Shown here piece by piece: positions 1-7,323 of a stretch of DNA of 64,000 nt. Within the stretch, counting starts at the first letter, position 1; each line of letters starts with the position of its first letter. Source of the DNA: JANQGH01 sp039177555 (lineage in GTDB: Bacteria; Pseudomonadota; Alphaproteobacteria; DSM-16000; Inquilinaceae); contig JBCDFV010000013.1 in the NCBI GenBank assembly GCA_039177555.1, forward strand, positions 1 to 64,000, written 5' to 3'. Both the position numbers and the translations under genes were made by a program. The notes beneath the pieces were generated by a model, which was not told the origin of the DNA, made no database searches, and saw only the letters and a program-made list of their open reading frames with translations.

Positions 1-616
1 AGACGAGATTCCAGATCTCGGTGAAACGGTCGCCGTCTTCATCGGGACTGCCCGGCGGGCCACCCTGCACGGTCGGCCCGTGATCATAGAAGATCTCCGA
101 ACAGGGGCCGCAGGGGCCGGTGTCGCCCATGGCCCAGAAATTGTCGGAACCGGGGATGCGGATGATGCGATCGGCGGGCAGGCCGGCGATCTTGCGCCAC
201 AGATCGAACGCTTCGTCGTCATCGACATACACGGTCACCGACAGCCGGTCGGCAGGCAGGCCGAATTCCTTGGTGACCAGGGTCCAAGCATGCTCGATGG
301 CAACGTCCTTGAAATAGTCACCGAACGAGAAGTTGCCCAACATCTCGAAAAATGTGTGATGGCGCCCGTTGTAGCCGACATTTTCCAGGTCGTTGTGCTT
401 GCCGCCGGCGCGCACGACTTTCTGTGAGGTAACGGCCCGCCGGTAGGGCCGCTGCTCCGCGCCGGTGAACAGGTTTTTGAACTGCACCATGCCGGCATTG
501 GTGAACAGCAGGGTCGGGTCGTTGCGCGGTACGAGCGGACCCGACGCCACGACCTCGTGATCGTTACGGGCGAAATAGTCCAGGAAGGTCTGGCGAATGT
601 CGTTTGCGCTGGGCAT
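1..616 (-). CDS. alaS: Alanyl-tRNA synthetase, N-terminal part (cut by window edge)
   Basis: The reverse strand reads from an ATG at 616 to the window edge without a stop, giving about 205 residues. The start MPSANDIRQTFLDYF, followed by LLFTNAGMVQFK, HHTFFEMLGNFSFGDYFK and the GDTGPCGPCSEI motif, is the class II catalytic core of alanyl-tRNA synthetase, which charges tRNA-Ala in the cytoplasm. The C-terminal editing and oligomerisation domains lie outside the window. It follows recA on the same strand after about 355 bases, a common alphaproteobacterial order. The family call is secure; only the 3' end is missing. Confidence 0.96.
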   Translation of the reverse strand, partial: MPSANDIRQTFLDYFARNDHEVVASGPLVPRNDPTLLFTNAGMVQFKNLFTGAEQRPYRRAVTSQKVVRAGGKHNDLENVGYNGRHHTFFEMLGNFSFGDYFKDVAIEHAWTLVTKEFGLPADRLSVTVYVDDDEAFDLWRKIAGLPADRIIRIPGSDNFWAMGDTGPCGPCSEIFYDHGPTVQGGPPGSPDEDGDRFTEIWNLV

Positions 617-971
617 GTCTGTTTCGCGTGCGTTCTCGGATGGCGGCGTGGTTATCGCCCGCGCCCGTGCGCCCCGACCATCGAACGGCGTGCAGCCGGG
701 AGTGTTCACCACCGGCCGTCCCCTATGTCGGACCGTCACGAGCGCACTGCATCACCCGCCGGAGCGCGCTTTTAGCCCGGCCATAAGGTCACTGTCCAGC
801 ATGCCCATATAGCGCCGGGCCCGGACACCTGTCCCGTGCGATACGATCAAAGGCCCGCACCGACGCGAGCGGCACGGGCCTCGACCATCATCACCCCCAT
901 GCCGAGCGTTGGCCGGCGGGGCCTAAAAGGGCAGCGTCATCCGTCCCACGCGCCGGCGACCGCAGGGCGGC
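617..971. other. Intergenic stretch between recA and alaS
   Basis: About 355 bases without a convincing gene on either strand. The recA-proximal part holds a GC-rich hairpin (851-881). The remainder should contain the alaS promoter and leader, but no confident -35/-10 pair is visible. Short open frames here lack ribosome-binding sites and recognisable sequence. Confidence 0.5.
851..881 (-). terminator. Hairpin downstream of recA, probable terminator
   Basis: AGGCCCG at 851-857 pairs perfectly with CGGGCCT at 875-881. Read on the recA strand, the stem can extend to about 12 bp with two G-U pairs around a 7-base loop. It lies about 90 bases after the recA stop and is followed by only three T residues, so it is a weak intrinsic terminator or an RNA-end stabiliser. 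Confidence 0.5.
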
Positions 972-2072
972 TCAGACCGGCAGTTTGCCATCGGCATCGG
1001 CGTCGTCGTCGCGTGCGCCGGCAACCTCGCCCTGCAGCATCTTTTCGGAGACGAGCCCGGCATTGGCGCGGATCTTGGTTTCGATCTCGGTCGCAACGTC
1101 GACGTTTTCGCGGAGGAAATTCTTGGCGTTTTCGCGGCCCTGGCCGATGCGCGTGCCACTGTAGGAGAACCAGGAGCCGGCTTTCTCTACCACGCCGGCC
1201 TGGACGCCGAGATCCAGCAACTCGCCGGTCTTGGAAACGCCTTCGCCATACATGATGTCGAACTCGACGGTCTTGAACGGCGGCGCCATCTTGTTCTTGA
1301 CCACCTTGACCTTGGTCTGGTTGCCGACCACCTCGTCCCGGTCCTTGACCGCGCCGATGCGCCTGATGTCCAGCCGGACCGAGGCATAGAATTTCAGCGC
1401 GTTGCCGCCGGACGTGGTTTCCGGGCTGCCGAACATCACGCCGATCTTCAGCCGGATCTGGTTGATGAAGATGACCAGACAGTTGGAGCGCGAGATCGAC
1501 GAGGTCAGCTTGCGCAAGGCCTGGCTCATCAACCGTGCCTGCAGGCCGACATGGCTGTCGCCCATCTCGCCTTCCAGTTCCGCCCGGGGCACGAGCGCGG
1601 CGACGGAATCGATCACCAGCACGTCGATGGCGCCGGAGCGGACCAGCGTGTCGGCGATTTCCAGCGCCTGTTCGCCGGCATCCGGCTGGGAGATCAGGAG
1701 CTCGTCGATATCGACGCCCAGCTTGCGGGCATAGGTCGGGTCCAGCGCGTGTTCCGCGTCGACAAAGGCGCACGTGCCGCCGACCTTCTGCGCCTCGGCG
1801 ACCACATGAAGGGCCAGCGTGGTCTTGCCGGAGCTTTCCGGCCCGTAGATCTCGACAATACGGCCCTTGGGCAAGCCGCCGATGCCCAGCGCGATGTCCA
1901 GGCTGAGCGAGCCGGTCGAAATCGCCTCGACCTCGACATTCTGGGCGTCGCTGCCCAGCTTCATGATCGAGCCCTTGCCGAACGCCCGTTCGATCTGTCC
2001 TAGCGCGGCATCCAGCGCCTTTTGCTTATCCATGGAGGGCCTTTCAACGAGGCGGAGATTTGCGGTCGACAT
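972..2072 (-). CDS. recA: Recombinase A
   Basis: RecA forms filaments on single-stranded DNA, catalyses homologous strand exchange and triggers LexA self-cleavage. The chosen start gives MSTANLRLVE and about 366 residues, usual for alphaproteobacterial RecA. An in-frame start 24 bases upstream (2096) adds eight residues that look unrelated to the family. Visible are QIERAFGKGSIMKLG near residues 26-40, Walker A GPESSGKT near 77-84, and the conserved LMSQALRKL, NQIR and GGNALKFY segments. The C-terminus is acidic, as is normal. An SOS-type promoter lies upstream at 2124-2152 and a hairpin follows the gene. Confidence 0.97.
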   Translation of the reverse strand: MSTANLRLVERPSMDKQKALDAALGQIERAFGKGSIMKLGSDAQNVEVEAISTGSLSLDIALGIGGLPKGRIVEIYGPESSGKTTLALHVVAEAQKVGGTCAFVDAEHALDPTYARKLGVDIDELLISQPDAGEQALEIADTLVRSGAIDVLVIDSVAALVPRAELEGEMGDSHVGLQARLMSQALRKLTSSISRSNCLVIFINQIRLKIGVMFGSPETTSGGNALKFYASVRLDIRRIGAVKDRDEVVGNQTKVKVVKNKMAPPFKTVEFDIMYGEGVSKTGELLDLGVQAGVVEKAGSWFSYSGTRIGQGRENAKNFLRENVDVATEIETKIRANAGLVSEKMLQGEVAGARDDDADADGKLPV

Positions 2073-2123
2073 CAATGGTCCTCCCTTGTGTCCCATAGCG
2101 GGCGGCGATGATCAATGCGGAAC

Positions 2124-2152
2124 TATGTACTTGTTTTGTTCTCGTTTGACAA
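2124..2152 (-). promoter_or_regulatory. recA promoter with candidate LexA (SOS) box
   Basis: On the recA strand there is TTGTCA (2147-2152), a 17-base spacer and TACATA (2124-2129), a plausible sigma-70 pair about 50 bases ahead of the start codon. Inside it lies GAAC-N7-GTAC (2127-2141), one base away from the alphaproteobacterial LexA box GAAC-N7-GAAC (equivalently GTTC-N7-GTTC). Its position over the spacer and -10 fits repression. The match to the known box is imperfect, so LexA control is inferred from sequence and from the gene it serves. Confidence 0.6.
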
Positions 2153-2206
2153 GAGCAATTTTTGATCGTCAAAGCCGAGGCAACAACGCCCGAAAGGAAG
2201 CGGCAG

Positions 2207-3073
2207 TTAGGAGAGTTGCAGGCCCGATTCCGCGGTGATCGCGACGCCGCCATCGACGCCGCGCAGGCGCAGATCCTCGATGGACGGCCGCACGACGATG
2301 CCCAGAAGCGAGGGCATGAGATCGAATTCCGCGTAGCGCCGACCGTCGCCGATGCCCCTTCCGGCAACCGCCAGCGGCATGGCGACCAGGATGTCACCGA
2401 CCGTGGTGTCGACGAACGCGACCGGCCGGGTCGCGGCGACCGCTTCGATGAACAGTCTGGCGCCCTGCGCGTGGTCCGGTTCGGCGCGCACGGTCAAGGC
2501 TTGCGATTCGGTAACGGCGCCTTCCCCGAGCACGATGGTCCAGGCCGTACCATCGAGCTCGATCGCGGGCCTGCGCCCGCGCGGGTTGTCGAACCGGAGG
2601 GCGACCCCGCCCCGCGCCTCAGCGATCAGTGCCGTGCCGAGGCCAAGCTCGCCCTGTCGAGCCAGGTCAATGGCGTCAAGAGCGCCCTCGGCCGCGAAGA
2701 CGAGCCAGAGGGCATCGTCACGCATGAAGACCGCCAAGCCGATCGGCCGGCCGACGTCGAAGACGGCGCGGCGTTCAAGCCCGGCGCTGTCGACCGGCGC
2801 CACCGGGCTGGCCAGCGGCCGGGGTTCACGCGCGCCGGCGTCGGGCTCCCCCGGGGGTGCCTCGTCGTAGAGCGGCCATGGCAATGCGGCCTGGTCGTCA
2901 GCCAGCCATTCCGGACCGCCTTGAGCCAGAGATGACGCCGGCCGTCCCGCTAGAGCCAAGAGCACAATCGCGGTGAGCCAAAACAGAGCGGTTCTTGCAC
3001 GTCTCTTGTCTCGCCAAGCGAACAAACCAAACCTCACCCGCGATCGCCGATCAGCCGCAGCGTGGATCGACAT
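2207..3073 (-). CDS. Secreted/anchored hypothetical protein, probably a truncated N-terminal module
   Basis: The 288-residue product has a basic N-terminus, a hydrophobic segment around residues 29-47 ending in a possible signal-peptidase site after SSLAQ, then a proline/acid-rich stretch and a domain with GRPIGLAVFMRDDALWLVF. That last motif is typical of the N-terminal region of large alphaproteobacterial periplasmic or TPR-containing proteins of unknown function, which as I recall are several times longer. Here the frame stops after ESGLQLS, and the recA promoter begins about 55 bases later. I read it as either a shortened family member or a remnant cut off at the recA boundary. No enzymatic motif is visible, and the function is unknown. 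Confidence 0.6.
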   Translation of the reverse strand: MSIHAAADRRSRVRFGLFAWRDKRRARTALFWLTAIVLLALAGRPASSLAQGGPEWLADDQAALPWPLYDEAPPGEPDAGAREPRPLASPVAPVDSAGLERRAVFDVGRPIGLAVFMRDDALWLVFAAEGALDAIDLARQGELGLGTALIAEARGGVALRFDNPRGRRPAIELDGTAWTIVLGEGAVTESQALTVRAEPDHAQGARLFIEAVAATRPVAFVDTTVGDILVAMPLAVAGRGIGDGRRYAEFDLMPSLLGIVVRPSIEDLRLRGVDGGVAITAESGLQLS

Positions 3074-3095
3074 TTGGGCGGTTTGGCGGCCAGCA

Positions 3096-3527
3096 TCAAT
3101 CGTCGCGGTGGGTCCGCTCCATGCGCTCGTGCCGTTCCTGCGCCTCCAGGCTCAAGGTGGCGATCGGGCGGGCGTCGAGCCGGCGGATCGAAATCGGCTC
3201 GCCGGTGTCTTCGCAATAGCCGTACTCGTCACGCTCAAGCCGGCCCAGCGCCGCATCGATCTTGGAGATCAGCTTGCGTTCGCGATCGCGGGTGCGCAGC
3301 TCCAGGGCGCGGTCGGCCTCGTCGGAGGCCCGGTCGGCCAGGTCGGGCTTCTGCAGCCCGCCTTCTTGCAAGCTGGCGATGGTTTCCGTCGATTCTGCCA
3401 GCAGCTCCGCCCGCCAGCGCAACAGCTTGGCGCGGAAGTACGACTTCATCATCGGGCTCATGAACGGTTCATCGTCCGTCGGCCGGTAATCCGGAGGAAC
3501 GAGTGGTTCAGACATCTGAACACCCAT
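3096..3527 (-). CDS. dksA: DksA/TraR-family RNA polymerase-binding transcription factor
   Basis: DksA binds the RNA polymerase secondary channel and works with ppGpp to retune transcription during starvation. The protein (about 143 residues from the ATG at 3527, which has GGGAG eight bases upstream) shows the FMSPMMKSYFRAKLLRWR coiled-coil start, the DRASDEADRALELRTRDRE region and the C-terminal finger fold. Only one of the four usual zinc cysteines remains (C105 in GYCEDTGEP; the others are T, S and A). This is the known single-cysteine form of alphaproteobacterial DksA, such as that of Rhodobacter sphaeroides, and not a defect. A further in-frame ATG at 3515 is possible. Confidence 0.93.
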   Translation of the reverse strand: MGVQMSEPLVPPDYRPTDDEPFMSPMMKSYFRAKLLRWRAELLAESTETIASLQEGGLQKPDLADRASDEADRALELRTRDRERKLISKIDAALGRLERDEYGYCEDTGEPISIRRLDARPIATLSLEAQERHERMERTHRDD

Positions 3528-3804
3528 TGTGCGCACTCCCAACTTAACTCAACGATTCCCGCCCCCCTGCCGGAGCGGCGCGACTATATCCATACGCGAA
3601 AGCTGCGACAACCATTCTTCTTAGGCCAAGATTTTGATTTAACCCTTTGGAAATATGCGGATTTTGTGACATGAGGGTTTCTCGGACCTCGTCGCCGCCG
3701 ATTGGCCGGAGGCAATGGAGGGCTGGCGATCCTGTTGGCCGCGACCTACGATCGGAGTGTTCCGCCGGCCGCCGCCGCGACCGCCAAGAGCAAAGGGTGC
3801 GTTT

Positions 3805-3978
3805 ATGATCGAAAGCCTGGTTCCCGGCACGCTGGTGCGGCATCCGCAAGCCGAGGATTGGGGCATCGGCCAGATTCAATCGGCCATCGGCTCAACCATC
3901 ACCGTCAACTTCGAACATCGCGGCAAGGTGGTCATCAACGCCGATCGCGTCGCGCTGGAAGTCGTCGGCGCGACCTGA
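3805..3978 (+). CDS. DUF3553 family small protein
   Basis: A 57-residue protein starting MIESLVPGTLVRHP, with an AAGGGTG ribosome-binding site about seven bases upstream. Its pattern GTLVRHPQAEDWGIGQIQS...ITVNFEHRGKVVIN matches the DUF3553 family, small beta-rich proteins common in alphaproteobacteria and resembling the DNA/RNA-binding Tudor-like modules of UvrD/CarD-type proteins. It ends 12 bases before fdhB on the same strand and may be co-transcribed with it, although no functional link is established. The longer frame to 3715 is rejected because its extra residues are an arginine/proline-rich shadow. Confidence 0.75.
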   Translation: MIESLVPGTLVRHPQAEDWGIGQIQSAIGSTITVNFEHRGKVVINADRVALEVVGAT

Positions 3979-3990
3979 AGAGCGAACGCG

Positions 3991-5700
3991 ATGGCCAACC
4001 CGTCCCCAAATGTCCCCTTCGCCCGGCGCGGACGCGGCCCCAAGCCGTTTCCGAAGGGACGGCAGGTCGACGACGAGGCGCTGGCGGAGATGCGTGCCGT
4101 CTTGGCGGTCGACGGTCCTGAGGCCGGGCTACGGCCGGATCTGCTGATCGAGAACCTGCATCGGTTGCAAGCCGCATATGGCGCCCTGTTCCACCGGCAC
4201 CTGGCCGCCTTGGCGGAGGCCAGCGGCCTGTCCCTGACCGAGGTCTACGAGGTCGCCACCTTTTACGCCCATTTCGACGTGCTGGCGGATGGCGAGACCC
4301 CCGCCCCGCTGACCGTTCGGGTTTGCGACAGCGTCACCTGCGCCATGATGGGCGGCGAGGCGCTGGCCGACGGGCTGACGGAAACGCTGGGGCCGGATGT
4401 CCGGGTCGTGCGCGCACCCTGCATGGGCCGTTGCGCCACCGCGCCCGTCGCCGAGGTCGGTCACCGGCATCTCGACCATGCCAGCGAGGCCAAGATCGCC
4501 AACGCCGTGGCTGGCGGGCATGTCTCGCCCGAGATCCCTGCCTATAAGGATCTCGCCGCCTACCGCGCGGCGGGCGGCTATGACCTGTTGCGCGCGTGTC
4601 GCGAGGGGCGGCACGCGCCGGAGGAGATCATCGCGATCATCGACGAGGCGGGCTTGCGCGGCTTCGGCGGTGCGGGGTTCCCGACGGCGCTGAAATGGCA
4701 GGCGGTGGCGAAGACGCCGAAGCCGCGCCTGATGGCGGTCAACGCCGACGAGGGCGAGCCGGGCACCTTCAAGGACCGTTTCTTCCTGGAAAGCGATCCC
4801 CATCGGTTTCTGGAGGGCATGCTGATCGCCGCCTGGGCGGTGGGTGTGGACGAAATCTATGTCTATGTTCGCGACGAATACCCGGCGGGTTTGACCATCC
4901 TGACCCGGGAGTTGGAAGCGCTGGAAAAAGCCGGCCTGACCGGCGGCGCGACGGTTTACCTGAGACGTGGCGCGGGGGCCTATATCTGCGGCGAGGAGTC
5001 CGCGATGATGGCCAGCATCGAGGGCAAGCGCGGCCTGCCCCGCCATCGCCCGCCTTATGTTTCAGAGGTTGGCCTGTTCGGCCGACCGACCCTGTCGCAC
5101 AATGTCGAAACGCTGTTCTGGGTGCGGGACGTGGTCGAAAAGGGCGCCGACTGGTTCGCCAGCCAGGGGCTGAACGGCGCCAAGGGACCACGCAGCTTTT
5201 CGGTGTCGGGCCGCGTCGCGGAGCCGGGGGTGAAGCTGGCGCCGGCTGGCATCACGGTGCGCGCGCTGATCGACGAGTTTTGCGGCGGCATGGCGCCGGG
5301 GCACCGGTTCGCCGGCTACCTGCCCGGCGGTGCGTCCGGCGGCATTCTGCCGGCCTCCATGGACGATATCCCGCTCGATTTCGGCACCTTGGAGGCGCAT
5401 GGCTGCCTGATCGGCTCAGCGGCGGTCATCGTGTTTTCCGACCAGGACGACGTTCGCGCCATCGCCCGCAACCTGATGCGCTTCTTCGCCGACGAAAGCT
5501 GTGGCCAGTGCACGCCGTGCCGGTTGGGCACGGAAAAGGCGCTGATGCTGATGCAGCACGAGGTCTGGGACGAACCGCTTCTGACCGAGCTGTCCGACGC
5601 GATGCGCGACGCCTCGATCTGTGGCCTGGGCCAGGCGGCCCCAAATCCGCTGATGTGCGTGTTCAGGTACTTCCCCGATGGGCCTGGGAACGGCGGCTAG
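3991..5700 (+). CDS. fdhB: NAD-dependent formate dehydrogenase, beta (diaphorase) subunit
   Basis: This 569-residue protein passes electrons from the FdhA iron-sulfur chain to NAD+. Residues 30-160 are NuoE-like with a thioredoxin-type [2Fe-2S] site (C112, C117, C144, C148). From about residue 190 it is NuoF-like: GLRGFGGAGFPTALKW for FMN, NADEGEPGTFKDR and GAYICGEESA for FMN/NADH, and ESCGQCTPCR for a [4Fe-4S] cluster. The NuoE-NuoF fusion is characteristic of the soluble two-subunit enzyme described in Methylobacterium (Fdh1B). fdhA lies 1.6 kb downstream on the same strand, an unusual separation. The 3' end overlaps the convergent methyltransferase gene by 38 bases. Confidence 0.92.
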   Translation: MANPSPNVPFARRGRGPKPFPKGRQVDDEALAEMRAVLAVDGPEAGLRPDLLIENLHRLQAAYGALFHRHLAALAEASGLSLTEVYEVATFYAHFDVLADGETPAPLTVRVCDSVTCAMMGGEALADGLTETLGPDVRVVRAPCMGRCATAPVAEVGHRHLDHASEAKIANAVAGGHVSPEIPAYKDLAAYRAAGGYDLLRACREGRHAPEEIIAIIDEAGLRGFGGAGFPTALKWQAVAKTPKPRLMAVNADEGEPGTFKDRFFLESDPHRFLEGMLIAAWAVGVDEIYVYVRDEYPAGLTILTRELEALEKAGLTGGATVYLRRGAGAYICGEESAMMASIEGKRGLPRHRPPYVSEVGLFGRPTLSHNVETLFWVRDVVEKGADWFASQGLNGAKGPRSFSVSGRVAEPGVKLAPAGITVRALIDEFCGGMAPGHRFAGYLPGGASGGILPASMDDIPLDFGTLEAHGCLIGSAAVIVFSDQDDVRAIARNLMRFFADESCGQCTPCRLGTEKALMLMQHEVWDEPLLTELSDAMRDASICGLGQAAPNPLMCVFRYFPDGPGNGG

Positions 5701-6193
5701 CCGGCCGATCCGCCAACGCGCCGTTTTCGACCCGAATGCGCCAGGCCAGCAGGGCCAGATTGGCCAGCCCGAAACCGACCGCCAGCCAGACCTGGCCGGC
5801 CACCAGGGGCAGCAACGGGATCTCCAAGGCCACGACCAGATAGTTGGGGTGTTTCAGCCAGCGATAGGGCCCCGATCGGACCAGCGGGGCACCCGGAACG
5901 GTGATGATCCGGGTCGTCCAATAGGGGCCGAGGCTGGCGATCACCCAGACCCGGCCGGCCTGCAGGACCAGGAAAGCCGCGATCAGTGGCCAACTGACCG
6001 GTGCGTCCCACGGTACGGCCAAGGCCAGGACGATCAGCCACGATCCGTGCAGCAGGATAAACAGCGGATAGTGGGCGGCACCGACCTCCACCCCGCCGCG
6101 CTGGCGAAGGCGGCCTTCATTGCGTCGGGCGTAAATGAGTTCCGCGACCCGCTGTAGGGCGACGAGCAGGAGCAGAATAGGAAAGACGGGCAT
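5663..6193 (-). CDS. Isoprenylcysteine carboxyl methyltransferase (ICMT)-family membrane protein
   Basis: The 176-residue protein has about four hydrophobic segments and the family signature: RVWVIASLGPYWTTRI, then GPYRWLKHPNYLVVALEIPLLPL, which forms the SAM and substrate pocket in integral-membrane methyltransferases. It starts three bases after the stop of the type III polyketide synthase gene on the same strand, so the two are almost certainly one operon. In Bacillus a type III PKS (BpsA) is paired with an ICMT-like O-methyltransferase (BpsB) that methylates alkylpyrones; a similar role is inferred here. The last 12 residues are basic and overlap the end of fdhB. Confidence 0.85.
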   Translation of the reverse strand: MPVFPILLLLVALQRVAELIYARRNEGRLRQRGGVEVGAAHYPLFILLHGSWLIVLALAVPWDAPVSWPLIAAFLVLQAGRVWVIASLGPYWTTRIITVPGAPLVRSGPYRWLKHPNYLVVALEIPLLPLVAGQVWLAVGFGLANLALLAWRIRVENGALADRPASRRSQAHRGST

Positions 6194-6196
6194 CGC

Positions 6197-7237
6197 TCAA
6201 AAGTCCGCCAGCATGAAGGCCGCCGTAAATCCCGGCCCCAACGAGGTCAACGCGTGTCGGCCGGCAATACCGTCCGCCAGCCGCTGGGCCAGAACGAACA
6301 GCACGGTCACGGCCGACATGTTGCCATGGGCGGCCAGCACCGCGCGTTCCGCCACCAGCCCCGGTGCGGCGACCTGCAATTCGTCCTCCAAGGCCGCCAA
6401 AACCTTGGCGCCGCCCGGATGGCAGACATAGCCGTCCAGGCCCTCGCGTCCCAAAGACTGTCGCGCCAAGAAGCCGTCCAACGCGTCGACAAAGCGTTCG
6501 CGGACCAGATGCGGGATGGAGCGCGCGAAGATCACGCCGAGCCCGTCATCCTCGACCCGCCAGCCCATGATATCCAGCGTCGACGGCCAGCAATGCTCGC
6601 CCCAGGCGACCAGGCCGGGCCCGTCCTCAGCCTCGTCATGGCGCACGATCGCGGCGGCCGCACCGTCTGCGAACAGGGCGGCGGCGACAATGCCGGCCTT
6701 GCTGGCATCATCCAGGCGGAAGGCCAGGCTGCACAGTTCCACGGTAAGCAGCAGGACGTTGGAGCCCGGCATCGCGCGGGCCATCATGGCGGCCCGCGCC
6801 AGGCCGGATACGCCGCCAGCGCAGCCCAGGCCGAAGATCGGCAGCCGCAGCACATCGCGCCGGAAGGGCAAGCGATCCATCAGGACAGCGTCGAGCGATG
6901 GCGTGGAGACGCCCGTCGACGACACTACCACCAACGCGTCCACCTCGTCCGCGCCCAGGCCGGCCTGCTCCAGCGCCTCTGCGGCGGTTTTCGCCAGCAG
7001 ATCGATCGCGCAGCGTGCGTAGACGTCGTTTCGGTCGCGCCAGCCATGCGGTTCCAGATACCAGTCGATGGGCATCGCCAGCGCGCGGCTGTCGATGCCG
7101 GCATTGTCGAAGACCGGCAGATAGCGATCTATGTCGGGGCGTTGACGGCCATAAAGCTCGCGCGCGATGGCCTTGGCTTCGGACTGTTTGACGCGGTGGG
7201 GCGGCGTCGCGGTGGTCAGTGCTAAGAGTCGCGCCAT
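6197..7237 (-). CDS. Type III polyketide synthase (chalcone synthase-like)
   Basis: A 346-residue homodimeric condensing enzyme expected to extend an acyl-CoA with malonyl-CoA to alkylpyrones or alkylresorcinols. The Cys-His-Asn triad is intact: C139 in FGLGCAGG, H273 in VCHPGGAK and N306 in AHGNMSA. The ATG at 7237 gives MARLLALTTATPPH, the standard N-terminus; a TTG 57 bases upstream is less likely. A perfect hairpin (7245-7262) sits just ahead of this ATG. The gene is divergent from fdhA and co-directional with an ICMT-type methyltransferase. The exact product cannot be read from sequence. Confidence 0.92.
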   Translation of the reverse strand: MARLLALTTATPPHRVKQSEAKAIARELYGRQRPDIDRYLPVFDNAGIDSRALAMPIDWYLEPHGWRDRNDVYARCAIDLLAKTAAEALEQAGLGADEVDALVVVSSTGVSTPSLDAVLMDRLPFRRDVLRLPIFGLGCAGGVSGLARAAMMARAMPGSNVLLLTVELCSLAFRLDDASKAGIVAAALFADGAAAAIVRHDEAEDGPGLVAWGEHCWPSTLDIMGWRVEDDGLGVIFARSIPHLVRERFVDALDGFLARQSLGREGLDGYVCHPGGAKVLAALEDELQVAAPGLVAERAVLAAHGNMSAVTVLFVLAQRLADGIAGRHALTSLGPGFTAAFMLADF

Positions 7238-7244
7238 AAAGGGC

Positions 7245-7262
7245 CCATCTTTGCTAAGATGG
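7245..7262. promoter_or_regulatory. Perfect palindrome between PKS and fdhA starts
   Basis: CCATCTT (7245-7251) and AAGATGG (7256-7262) form a 7-bp perfect inverted repeat with a 4-base loop. It sits in the 86-base gap between the divergent PKS and fdhA genes, seven bases upstream of the PKS start codon, where an mRNA hairpin would mask the ribosome-binding site. It could be an operator or an RNA element; no regulator is identifiable. Confidence 0.4.
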
Positions 7263-7323
7263 TTTCGATGTATCGCCGCGGGCGATGCCTGCAACGCCAG
7301 TCACCGAAGTGTGAGTATTCCTG

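Noticed and set aside
2044..2397. 117-codon minus-strand frame between recA and the truncated envelope protein
   Set aside because: Overlaps both genes and the recA promoter in another frame and has no domain-like sequence.
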